Assembly: GCF_003123685.1 (NCBI RefSeq)
Contig: NZ_QCYJ01000127.1
Location: forward strand, 372,001-436,000
Length of the DNA: 64,000 nucleotides
Origin: Nocardia aurea
Lineage (GTDB): Bacteria; Actinomycetota; Actinomycetes; Mycobacteriales; Mycobacteriaceae
Direction: 5' to 3'
Of the stretch, positions 53,756-61,551 are shown one piece after another (within the stretch, counting starts at the first letter, position 1; every line of letters begins with the position of its first letter). Made by a program: the position numbers and the translations under genes. The notes beneath the pieces were generated by a model. That model was not told where the DNA came from. It did not search any database and saw nothing but the letters and a program-made list of their open reading frames with translations.

Positions 53756-54940
53756 TCAGTAGACGGGAAGCGAGGTGTCGATCTGTTTCGCCCACGCGAC
53801 GATGCCGCCCTGGACGTGGGTGGCGTCGGAGAAACCGGCCTTCTTCAAGGCGGCCAGGACCTCGGCCGAGCGGATACCGGTCTTGCAGTGCAGCACGATG
53901 GGGCGGTTCTGCGGCAACTCGGCCAGGACCTCGCCGGAGAGGATGCGGTCCTTGGGGATCAGTTTCGCGCCCTCGATGTGCACGATGTCCCATTCGACCG
54001 GCTCACGGACGTCGATGAGCTCGATATCCTTGCCCGCGTCGAGCAGTTCCTTGAGTTCGCGCGCGGTGATGGTCGACCCGGCCGCGGCGGCGACGCCCTC
54101 GTCGGAGACCACGCCGCAGAACGCCTCGTAGTCGATCAATTCGGTGATCGGTACACGTTCGGGATCGCGGCGCAGTTTGATGGTGCGGTAGCTCATGTCG
54201 AGTGCGTCGTAGACCATCAGTCGACCGAGCAGCGGGTCGCCGATTCCGGTGAGGAGTTTGATCGCCTCGGTGACCATGACCGAACCGATGGACGCGCACA
54301 GCACGCCGAGCACGCCGCCTTCGGCGCAGGACGGGACCATCCCCGGCGGCGGGGCCTCGGGGTAGAGGTCGCGGTAGTTGATGCCGCGATCGTCGGGGGC
54401 GTCTTCCCAGAAGACCGAGACCTGGCCCTCGAAGCGGTAGATGGAACCCCACACGTACGGCTTACCGGCCAGCACCGCCGCGTCGTTGACGAGATAGCGG
54501 GTGGCGAAGTTGTCGGTGCCGTCGACGATCAGGTCGTAGTCGCGGAACAACTCGATCGCGTTCTCGGGCTCGAGCCGGATCTTGTGCAGGTTGACGGTGA
54601 TACCGGAGTTGATCTCGTGGATCGAGTCGCGGGCGCTGTCGGCCTTGGGGCGGCCGATGTCGGACTCGCCGTGGATGATCTGACGTTGCAGGTTGGAGGC
54701 ATCGACCTCGTCGAATTCGACGATGCCGAGCGTGCCGACACCCGCCGCGGCGAGATACAGCAGGGCGGGCGAGCCGAGACCGCCTGCGCCGATCACCAGC
54801 ACCTTGGCGTTCTTCAGGCGCTTCTGCCCGTCGACACCCAGGTCGGGGATGATCAGGTGGCGACTGTAGCGCGCGATCTCGTCGGTAGTCAGCTCCGCGG
54901 CCGGCTCGACGAGCGGCGGCAGGGACTTCGATGATGACAC
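53756..54940 (-). CDS. moeZ: Adenylyltransferase/sulfurtransferase MoeZ
   Basis: A 394-aa protein that adenylates and sulfurates the C-terminal Gly of small ubiquitin-like carriers (MoaD, CysO). Residues 1-270 form an E1-like domain with VLVIGAGGLGSPAL (ATP), FDEVDASNLQRQ and DGTDNFATRYL. Residues about 290-394 are a rhodanese with HCKTGIRS, whose Cys is the sulfur carrier. The zinc-binding CxxC pairs of E. coli MoeB are absent, as in MoeZ. It corresponds to Rv3206c. It sits near MobA-MoeA and narG, all tied to molybdenum cofactor. Confidence 0.95.
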   Translation of the reverse strand: MSSSKSLPPLVEPAAELTTDEIARYSRHLIIPDLGVDGQKRLKNAKVLVIGAGGLGSPALLYLAAAGVGTLGIVEFDEVDASNLQRQIIHGESDIGRPKADSARDSIHEINSGITVNLHKIRLEPENAIELFRDYDLIVDGTDNFATRYLVNDAAVLAGKPYVWGSIYRFEGQVSVFWEDAPDDRGINYRDLYPEAPPPGMVPSCAEGGVLGVLCASIGSVMVTEAIKLLTGIGDPLLGRLMVYDALDMSYRTIKLRRDPERVPITELIDYEAFCGVVSDEGVAAAAGSTITARELKELLDAGKDIELIDVREPVEWDIVHIEGAKLIPKDRILSGEVLAELPQNRPIVLHCKTGIRSAEVLAALKKAGFSDATHVQGGIVAWAKQIDTSLPVY

Positions 54941-55086
54941 GTCCGGGACTCCTCGAATCGAATTGGCCGATCACGGCTTTTGACATCACGGCATTGACCA
55001 CCCGTGCAACACCGGCGAGCGGGCCGTTCTTCCCGTTCCATGGTCGCGTACCCGCGCGCGGCGTGCCTACTCACCCCACGGCACGG

Positions 55087-56217
55087 CTAACCGCGGGGGT
55101 AGGGCCAGGGGTTGAAGCGGCACCGCTTGCCGTCCATGGGGACGACGCCGTCGGGGTCGAGGGCGGCGATGTCGTTGTTCTTGGTTCCGAAGGTCTGCTG
55201 CATCATCACCGGCGCGAGTCCGCCGTCGGTCTCACAGGGCTGATGCTGGTGGTAGCCGATGGCGTGGCCGACCTCGTGGTTGATCTGATACTGCCGGTAG
55301 GAGCCGATATCGCCCTCGAAGGCGAGCGCGCCGCGGACCCAGCGAACTTCCGAGAGCACCACGCGCCGCAGGTCGGCGTTGTAGCAGGAGGAGTCGATCG
55401 GGATATCGAATCCGCAGGCCTTGCGGGTGGACTCACGCGAGGTCAGGGAGATGCGAAAATCGGGTTCGCCCTGGTCGATCCGGCGGAAGGCGAATTTGCG
55501 ATCGTGCGACCAACTCTTCGGGTTGGACAGGGTGCTGTCCACCATCCTCGCCACGGCGATATCACCGCCCAGCCCGGAGGTGTCGATACCGTCCTCGATC
55601 TCGACGGTGTAGCTGAGATGCAGTTCCGCGCCCGCCCCGAATTCGGCGGCCGCGCCTGGCACCACATGCCAGGTGCCCGCGCCGATCTCGGTGAACGGGC
55701 CGCCCTCGGGGAGCGCGCCGGTGGGTAGATCTCCGGGGAACTGGCCGTCACCCGGCGGTGCGCCGATGATGCCCGCCGAGGCGGCGCGCGGGCTGAGCCT
55801 GCCGAATCCGGGATTCCCGCCCGCGCCGATGGCCTCGGGACCGCCGTTCATCGCGTCGACGACGACCAGCACGGTGACGACGAAGAGTACGGGTAGGGCG
55901 TACGCGCGCCAGCCGTAGGTGGAGATGAAGCGCCCGAGCGCGCTCTGTTTCTTGACGCCGCGTTCCGGGCGCGGTGACCGGGCTCGCGCCTCGTCGGGCG
56001 CGGTCGGATCCCAGCGGGCCCGGAGCGGTTGGTGCGAGCGATCGGACGAGGCATGGAGTCCGAACGGGTCGCTGACCTCGACAGCGGTGCCGACGTCGCC
56101 GTCCTCCGCGTGGGTACGCTCCGGGGTCGGCCCGTCACCGTCGGCCGACGGATCCGAACGCGCCCGCCCCCTTGTCGAACCGGACTGCGGGTCGGACCTG
56201 GCCATGGATTCCGACAT
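55087..56217 (-). CDS. DUF3152 protein with HExxHxxGxxH zinc motif
   Basis: A 376-aa protein corresponding to Rv3207c. The first 125 residues are charged and disordered. One transmembrane segment follows at about 130-150 (YALPVLFVVTVLVVVDAM). The extracytoplasmic domain has NHEVGHAIGYHQHQPC, which is the metzincin-like HExxHxxGxxH zinc site, and cysteines (CGFD, CYNAD) that may form disulfides. It is probably a membrane-anchored metalloprotease of the cell envelope; activity is not proven for the family that I know of. The start at 56217 (MSESMARSD) could also be the Met 12 bp further in. Confidence 0.88.
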   Translation of the reverse strand: MSESMARSDPQSGSTRGRARSDPSADGDGPTPERTHAEDGDVGTAVEVSDPFGLHASSDRSHQPLRARWDPTAPDEARARSPRPERGVKKQSALGRFISTYGWRAYALPVLFVVTVLVVVDAMNGGPEAIGAGGNPGFGRLSPRAASAGIIGAPPGDGQFPGDLPTGALPEGGPFTEIGAGTWHVVPGAAAEFGAGAELHLSYTVEIEDGIDTSGLGGDIAVARMVDSTLSNPKSWSHDRKFAFRRIDQGEPDFRISLTSRESTRKACGFDIPIDSSCYNADLRRVVLSEVRWVRGALAFEGDIGSYRQYQINHEVGHAIGYHQHQPCETDGGLAPVMMQQTFGTKNNDIAALDPDGVVPMDGKRCRFNPWPYPRG

Positions 56218-56562
56218 CACGGTTCCGTCGGCCCGACGGCCCACCGCGGCCGTCCGGCCGAAGCAGCGCCGGGTATCGCACCTGTCGCGGGGCGTGGATA
56301 GGGTATGGAAGACGAGTGCCCGGGGCGGTCGACACGATGGGTCACGCACACCAGACTCTCACAGTCGGCGGTAGCGCAACGCCACGAGTGCCGCGGAGCC
56401 GGAACGGCGAACATGACACACCACAGGGGTTCGCTGCGATATATCTCACCGTGGGGACTACATGCGTATCCCCGAACCGCATGTATGCCACAACCGGGTA
56501 TCGTTCATGGGATACCCGGTGCACAATCCCTATTTGCCGGGGAATCGACTGGGAGAGCCGAA
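56218..56562. promoter_or_regulatory. Divergent spacer with two inverted repeats upstream of the TetR gene
   Basis: ACCGGGTATC at 56493-56502 and GATACCCGGT at 56511-56520 form a perfect 10-bp inverted repeat with 8 bp between arms. ACATGCG at 56460-56466 and CGCATGT at 56478-56484 form a second one just upstream. Such spaced palindromes 45-100 bp before a tetR gene are good candidates for its own operator. No gene is seen in the rest of the spacer. Confidence 0.55.
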
Positions 56563-57255
56563 ATGACTGACCTCGTGGACCGGCCGACGTCGCGTAAAAC
56601 GTCGTCCGAGGCCATGGCGCCGACCAAGCGCGGCACTCGTCTGCCGCGTGACGAACGACGCCAACAGCTTCTCCATGCGGCCAGTGAGGTGTTCGTCCTA
56701 CGCGGTTATCACGCCGCGGGTATGGACGAGATCTCCCAGTGCGCCGGTGTGAGCAAGCCCGTGCTGTATCAGCACTTCACCAGCAAACTCGAACTGTACC
56801 TGGCTGTCCTCCAGAACTACGTCGACATGCTGGTGTCGAGCGTACGCCAGGCATTGCGTTCGACCACCGATAACCGGCAGCGTGTCCGCGCGGCCGTCGC
56901 GGCCTATTTCGACTTCGTCGACAACGAGATGCAGGGCTTTCGCCTGGTCTTCGAGTCGGACCTGACCAGCGAGCCGCAGGTGCAGCGTCGGGTCGAGCAG
57001 GCGACCGAAGCCTGTGTCGACGCGGTATTCGATGTCGTCGCCCACGACTCCGGCCTGGATCCCTACCGCGCGCGTATCCTCGCCGTCGGCCTGGTCGGCG
57101 CGAGTCAGTTCACCGCCCGCTACTGGCTGGAGGCCGACCGGCCGATCCCCAAGGACGACGCGGTCGACACCACCGTCGCGCTCGCGTGGGGCGGTCTGTC
57201 GCATGTGCCGCTGCACCCGCTCGACGGCGGCGCGCCGCGCACCCTCGGCTCCTAG
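56563..57255 (+). CDS. TetR-family regulator
   Basis: A 230-aa regulator corresponding in position to Rv3208. The helix-turn-helix covers about residues 30-80 (RRQQLLHAASEVFVLRGYHAAG, MDEISQCAGVSKPVLYQHF, TSKLELYLAVL). The remaining helical domain (YFDFVDNEMQGFRLVFESDL and following) would bind an effector. The ATG 56563 is preferred because an upstream extension of 86 codons has no conserved look. It is followed by a long perfect hairpin; the DUF3107 gene converges. Confidence 0.9.
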   Translation: MTDLVDRPTSRKTSSEAMAPTKRGTRLPRDERRQQLLHAASEVFVLRGYHAAGMDEISQCAGVSKPVLYQHFTSKLELYLAVLQNYVDMLVSSVRQALRSTTDNRQRVRAAVAAYFDFVDNEMQGFRLVFESDLTSEPQVQRRVEQATEACVDAVFDVVAHDSGLDPYRARILAVGLVGASQFTARYWLEADRPIPKDDAVDTTVALAWGGLSHVPLHPLDGGAPRTLGS

Positions 57256-57262
57256 GAACAGA

Positions 57263-57314
57263 CGAACAGAGCCCCTGTGCTCGACCGGTCGGTCGAGCAC
57301 AGGGGCTCTGTTCG
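57263..57314. terminator. Bidirectional terminator with perfect 24-bp stem
   Basis: The 24 bases from 57263 are the exact reverse complement of the 24 bases from 57291, with loop GGTC. It separates the converging TetR and DUF3107 genes. The stem is unusually long. Confidence 0.85.
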
Positions 57315-57336
57315 TTGCCGCACTCGGCGGCGGAGG

Positions 57337-57564
57337 CTAGACGGCGGCGAAGCCGACGCGGCCCGCGGCGGGCGTGCCGATCTCCACGTAGGCGACCTTG
57401 GAAGCCTGGATCAGGAACTTGCGACCCTTCTCGTCGATCAGCGACACCACGCCGCTGTCGCCGGTCAGCGCACCGGAGATCAGCGCTTCGACCTCGTCCG
57501 GGGTCTGCGAGCTGTTGATCACGAGCTCCCGCGGGCTATCCGATATACCGATCTTGACCTCCAC
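57337..57564 (-). CDS. DUF3107 family protein (TB9.4-like)
   Basis: A 75-aa protein corresponding to Rv3208A (TB9.4). It starts with GTG 57564, giving VEVKIGISDSPRELVI; GGAGG lies 6 nt upstream, which makes it a better start than TTG 57570. IDEKGRKFLIQASKVAYVEIG is the conserved core. This small protein binds ATP in some descriptions of the family, but I claim no function. Confidence 0.88.
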   Translation of the reverse strand: MEVKIGISDSPRELVINSSQTPDEVEALISGALTGDSGVVSLIDEKGRKFLIQASKVAYVEIGTPAAGRVGFAAV

Positions 57565-57673
57565 GGCCAACCTCCGAACCTAGAGTCCTGTGCTGTCGAA
57601 TCCAAGGCTAGTGCAGGGCGTGGACGCCGTGTCGGACGGCTGCCTGCGCTGTCAGCGAACAGCGCGGACGACA

Positions 57674-58225
57674 TTACTTCGGCTCGACCAACTGGATCTC
57701 GAGTTCGACCTTCACGGCGTCGCTGAGCAGACCCGGCAGCGCGCCACCGACCCCGAAATCGGTGCGCTTGATGGTGCCGGTCGCCGAGAATCCGGCATGG
57801 CGGTCCCCGCTCGGGCCGAAGTCCTGGACACCGCCCCACTCGACGTCGAGGGTGAGCGGCCGGGTGATGTCGCCGAGCGTCGCCTCACCCTCCACGACGA
57901 AGGACTCCGCGACGCGCACCGGTCCGAGGGCGCGGAAGGTCAGGGTAGGACGATTGGCGACATCGAGGAAATCCGCGGTCCGGATGTGGTTGTCGCGGTC
58001 GGGATTGCCGGTGTCGAAGGAATCGAGGTGGATCGTCGCGCCGAGGGTGGCCGCGCCGGACTCATCGACCACGAATTCGGTTTCGAACCGGGTGAACCCG
58101 CCGCGGACCTTGGAGATGCCGAGATGACGGATGGTGAAGGCGACCGAGGAGTGGGCGGTGTCGAGGGCCCATGCACCGACGGCGAGGGACTGGGTGGCGG
58201 TGGTGGATTCCGAGGTACTGGTCAT
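57674..58225 (-). CDS. YceI family protein
   Basis: A 183-aa lipocalin-like barrel that binds isoprenoid-type lipids in known members. The pattern AWALDTAHSSVAFTIRHLG, HLDSFDTGNPDRDNHIRTADFLDVANRPTLTF and TLGDITRPLTLDV is diagnostic. No signal peptide is seen at MTSTSES, so it is likely cytoplasmic, unlike E. coli YceI. It is divergent from an XRE regulator (101 bp between the starts), which may control it. Confidence 0.93.
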   Translation of the reverse strand: MTSTSESTTATQSLAVGAWALDTAHSSVAFTIRHLGISKVRGGFTRFETEFVVDESGAATLGATIHLDSFDTGNPDRDNHIRTADFLDVANRPTLTFRALGPVRVAESFVVEGEATLGDITRPLTLDVEWGGVQDFGPSGDRHAGFSATGTIKRTDFGVGGALPGLLSDAVKVELEIQLVEPK

Positions 58226-58326
58226 GCCATCGACGATCACTCGCCGATCATCGGATAACCAGACCGCCGTTATCCTGGCCCTCGCAGGGCGCGGCTCCGG
58301 ATCCCAGGACAGGGCAGGATGGAGAT

Positions 58327-59163
58327 ATGGCCCGAAACGGATTCGCGGAATTCCTGGTCGCCCGGCGCGCCGAATTGCGACCCGCCGATATCGGTATGCC
58401 CGCGGGCGGGCGACGCAGGACACCGGGATTGCGCCGCGAGGAAGTGGCCGTGCGGGCGGGCGTCAGCGCCGACTATCTGGCCCGGCTCGAGCAGGGCCGC
58501 GATACCAATCCGTCGATGTCGGTGGTCGACGCCCTGGCCGACGCCCTGCTGCTCGCCGGTGCGCAGCGCGACCACTTCACCATGCTCGCACTCACCTCCG
58601 GCAACGAATACCGTTGTCCCGGTTCGGAATCGCCCGACGAACAGCTCGCCGACTCGATGCGGACGATTCTGCGGGCCCTGCAACCGACGCCCGCCCTCGT
58701 GGTCGGGCGACGTTTCGATGTGCTCGGCTGGAATCCGGCCTGGGCCGATTTCGCCGCACCGCTGGGCCTGTTCGACGAAGCCGACCGGCCGAATCTGGCC
58801 TGGTACATCTTCATGCATCCGGCGGCGCAGCGCGTGCTGCGCGACTGGGCGGGGGCCGCGGATCATTTCGTCGCCGCCCTGAATCGGGCCAAGGTCCGCT
58901 GGCCCGCCGACGACACCCTGCGCGAGATGATCACGGCGCTACAGCGCAGTCCGGAATTCGCGGAGCGTTGGAAGCCGCATCGACTCGGCGACGATCGTTC
59001 CGGAGTGCTCGCCTTCGATCATCCCGTCCACGGTCAGATCGACGTGCCCTTCGAGACGCTCGACTCCGACCGGGACCAGAGTGTGATGATCTGGCTGACG
59101 GACAAGACCGCGGCGCAGGCGCCTGGCCTGCGCCTGGTCGAACCGCGCGCCGTCAACGAATAG
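58327..59163 (+). CDS. XRE-family regulator with MmyB-like domain
   Basis: A 278-aa regulator. The N-terminal DNA-binding part has FAEFLVARRAELRPADIG and RTPGLRREEVAVRAGVSADYLARLEQGRD. The C-terminal half (PALVVGRRFDVLGWNPAWADF and WYIFMHPAAQRVLRDW) is the MmyB-like ligand domain of actinomycete regulators. GGAG precedes the ATG at 58327. It is divergent from the YceI gene, a pairing that is common for this family. Confidence 0.9.
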   Translation: MARNGFAEFLVARRAELRPADIGMPAGGRRRTPGLRREEVAVRAGVSADYLARLEQGRDTNPSMSVVDALADALLLAGAQRDHFTMLALTSGNEYRCPGSESPDEQLADSMRTILRALQPTPALVVGRRFDVLGWNPAWADFAAPLGLFDEADRPNLAWYIFMHPAAQRVLRDWAGAADHFVAALNRAKVRWPADDTLREMITALQRSPEFAERWKPHRLGDDRSGVLAFDHPVHGQIDVPFETLDSDRDQSVMIWLTDKTAAQAPGLRLVEPRAVNE

Positions 59164-59181
59164 CGCGGGGGCACAGCGCCT

Positions 59182-59196
59182 TCCGCTGCCAGCGGA
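59182..59196. terminator. Short hairpin between converging XRE and ferritin-like genes
   Basis: TCCGCT, loop GCC, AGCGGA makes a 6-bp stem between two converging stops. Weak, but well placed. Confidence 0.35.
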
Positions 59197-59204
59197 GACG
59201 CGAG

Positions 59205-59900
59205 TCAGAGGCCGAGTACCGCCATGCGCTGGGCGTGACTGGTCTGCATGCGCTCGAACAGTTCGGCGATGCCGTTGAGATCGCCCGTGGCGGTGAGGAC
59301 CAGGTCGGTGAGTTCGTCGCGCTGGGCCATCACGTATTGCGCCTGGGTGATCGCCTCACCGAGTAGGCGGCGGCCCCACAGCGTGAGGCGGTCACGCTCG
59401 GAGCGACTGGTCTCCACCGCCCGGCGCACCTCCTCCACCACGAATTCGGAGTGGCTGGTCTCGGCCAGTACGTCACGGACGACGGCGGCCACCTCGGGGC
59501 TGAGCGCACCGGCGATCTCGGTGTAGAAATCGGCGGCGATACCGTCACCGACGTAGAACTTCACCATCGATTCCAGCCACGTCGACGGGTCGGTGGACGC
59601 GTGATAGGCGTCGAGCGCGTGCACGAACGGCGCCATCGCGTCGAAGATATCGGCGCCGACGGCGGCCAGCGCGGCTTCCAGCGAGGCGAAATGCTCCATT
59701 TCGGCGGCGGCCATCTTGGCGACCGCGACCTTGCCGCGCAGCGTCGGGGACAGTTTCGCTTCCTCCGCCAACCGATAGAAGGCGGAGATCTCGCCGTAGG
59801 CCAGTACCGCGAACAAATCGGTCACGCCGGGATGGTCCGCCGCGAGAATTTCGGAATCGATCGGCGAAACTCCCAGTCCGGCGGATATCTGTTGTCCCAT
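59205..59900 (-). CDS. Ferritin-like four-helix protein
   Basis: A 231-aa protein corresponding to Rv3210c. The helices carry a di-iron-like pattern: ExxAFYRLAEEA near residue 40, EMEHFASLEAALA with E-x-x-H near 70, and a second pair in ETSHSEFVVEEVRR. These would place two E...E-x-x-H sets in a four-helix bundle, as in MiaE-like or ferritin-like proteins. The substrate, if any, is unknown. The position upstream of the DEAD-box helicase region matches M. tuberculosis. Confidence 0.82.
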   Translation of the reverse strand: MGQQISAGLGVSPIDSEILAADHPGVTDLFAVLAYGEISAFYRLAEEAKLSPTLRGKVAVAKMAAAEMEHFASLEAALAAVGADIFDAMAPFVHALDAYHASTDPSTWLESMVKFYVGDGIAADFYTEIAGALSPEVAAVVRDVLAETSHSEFVVEEVRRAVETSRSERDRLTLWGRRLLGEAITQAQYVMAQRDELTDLVLTATGDLNGIAELFERMQTSHAQRMAVLGL

Positions 59901-59972
59901 GTATCCGAAGGGTAGTCCTGGATTCCGAACCCGGCCTTGCCAACCCGAACTTTGTCGTTTCGCGTCGCCGGA

Positions 59973-61031
59973 CTACCGCAGTTCGGCGAGGAATTTGTCG
60001 ATGGCGGCCCATGTCGTGTCGCGCGCCGTGTCGCCGGTGAGGATGCCGAGATGGCCGCCGGGTGCGGTCTCGTAGCGCACCGAGGCCGCGCCGGTCAGAT
60101 TCGCCGCGCCCGCCTCGACGGCGGCGGCCGGGGTGATGACGTCGTCGGGTCCGCCGACCAACAGGACGTGGGCCGTCACCTCGGCGAGCGCGATCCGCCG
60201 CTCCCCCAGTCGCACGACACCGCGGCCGATGTCGTTGTTCAGGAACATCCGGCCCCACAACTGCCCGTAGAAGCGGCCGGGATAGCCGGGCATCGCGGCC
60301 ATGAATCGGTCCACCGATTCCATTCTGGCCAGGGTTTCGGTTCTAGCGATATTGCGCGCGACGAACAACGGTCGGCGCAGTTCGCGATCCCAGGCGGTGG
60401 CCCGGTAGGCGATGCGGGTGAGCGGAGCGGGCACGCCGCCCGCGAGCCGGACCGCGGTCGACGCGACGAGGTCGCCCCGGGTGAGTTCGGCCACCGCGCG
60501 CAGCTGGGGCACCCCCGGCATCCTGTCGTAGTCCAGCGGCGAGCCGATGGCGGTGATCGAGCGGACGGGCAGGTGCGGGTGCGCGGCGGCGGTGAGCAGC
60601 GACAGCGTGCCGCCGAGGGACCAGCCGATCAGGTCGACGGGCGCTCCGCCGCGATCGGCCGATGTGCGCAGGATCGCCTCGGGCAGGATGTCGTCGATCC
60701 AGTGCTCGAAGCCCATCCGCCGGTCGGCGAAGGTGATCTCGCCGTAGTCGACGAGATACGGCGATCGACCGGTCTCCAGCAGGAACCGCGCGACGCTCTG
60801 GTCGGCGCGCAGGTCGAAGCAGAGCGCGGGCGCGGCTAGCGGCGGAACCAACAGCACGGCGGATGTCGCTGTGGCGGAATCGGATTCGGCGCCGTCGAAG
60901 CGACTCAGGCGCCGGTGCGGTTCATCCCACAGCACCGTCGACGGGGCGGGATCGTGGTCCCGCACGCCGGTGCCGAAGGTGAGCGCCCAGGCATTGCGGG
61001 CGGCGAGGGTGACGGTGTCTGCGAGACTCAC
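59973..61031 (-). CDS. Alpha/beta hydrolase, PHA-synthase-like
   Basis: A 352-aa alpha/beta-hydrolase. The nucleophile elbow GWSLGG has Ser138 where polyhydroxyalkanoate synthases have Cys. The Asp is in GGPDDVITPAAA and the His in PGGHLGILTG. RMGFEHWIDDILPEAI and GVPQLRAVAEL are like PhaC-family sections. It is thus more likely a hydrolase or acyltransferase than a polymerase. No equivalent in the conserved M. tuberculosis order is known to me. Confidence 0.75.
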   Translation of the reverse strand: MSLADTVTLAARNAWALTFGTGVRDHDPAPSTVLWDEPHRRLSRFDGAESDSATATSAVLLVPPLAAPALCFDLRADQSVARFLLETGRSPYLVDYGEITFADRRMGFEHWIDDILPEAILRTSADRGGAPVDLIGWSLGGTLSLLTAAAHPHLPVRSITAIGSPLDYDRMPGVPQLRAVAELTRGDLVASTAVRLAGGVPAPLTRIAYRATAWDRELRRPLFVARNIARTETLARMESVDRFMAAMPGYPGRFYGQLWGRMFLNNDIGRGVVRLGERRIALAEVTAHVLLVGGPDDVITPAAAVEAGAANLTGAASVRYETAPGGHLGILTGDTARDTTWAAIDKFLAELR

Positions 61032-61551
61032 ACCAAGAATCTCTCACATCGCGGTACCGACGGTTACAGGCAAGTCCCGTCCCGGCGCGATTCTCGGGTT
61101 GTCCGGATTCGTCACCGGGACATGAATTGCCATGTCTCGCACCGGACATCGCGGACCCGATGCGGAGCAGGCGCCGATTTGTCCGAAAAATACCGCGGCG
61201 GCAATTCGAGCGGTGCACAATATCACGCTACAATCACTACGGACAACGAGAAAATTCGCTCGACCGGAGCTGCCGGATCAGTACCTTTACCGCGTCCAGC
61301 GGAAGGGTCGTGAAGGCCTTGGACCAGGTTCGGAGCCGGAATTTCTCGGTGTCAGGAAAATGTGCGCGCACCAGATCCGCATCACCGTTGCGCCGCGCCG
61401 ATGTCCCGGGTCGCTGCCGTATCCACGGCACCCTGGTGACGTCCGGCAGTGGCCCGGGTGAGTATCACAGGCGGATACGTGGTTGTCGTGGACCGACCGG
61501 TCCGCCCCACGCCTCGTGCGCGCGTGACGCGATTACGAGGAAGGCACGAAC
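61032..61551. other. 520-bp spacer upstream of the DEAD-box helicase
   Basis: No gene is convincing here. Open frames in this stretch lack codon bias. It must hold the promoter and probably a long leader of the helicase mRNA. I see no clear hairpin or cold-shock-type element. GAGGAAGG at 61537-61544 is the ribosome-binding site for the CTG start. Confidence 0.4.

Noticed and set aside
59973..61031. Polyhydroxyalkanoate synthase
   Set aside because: The nucleophile is Ser in GWSLGG instead of Cys, and the length is that of a simple hydrolase.
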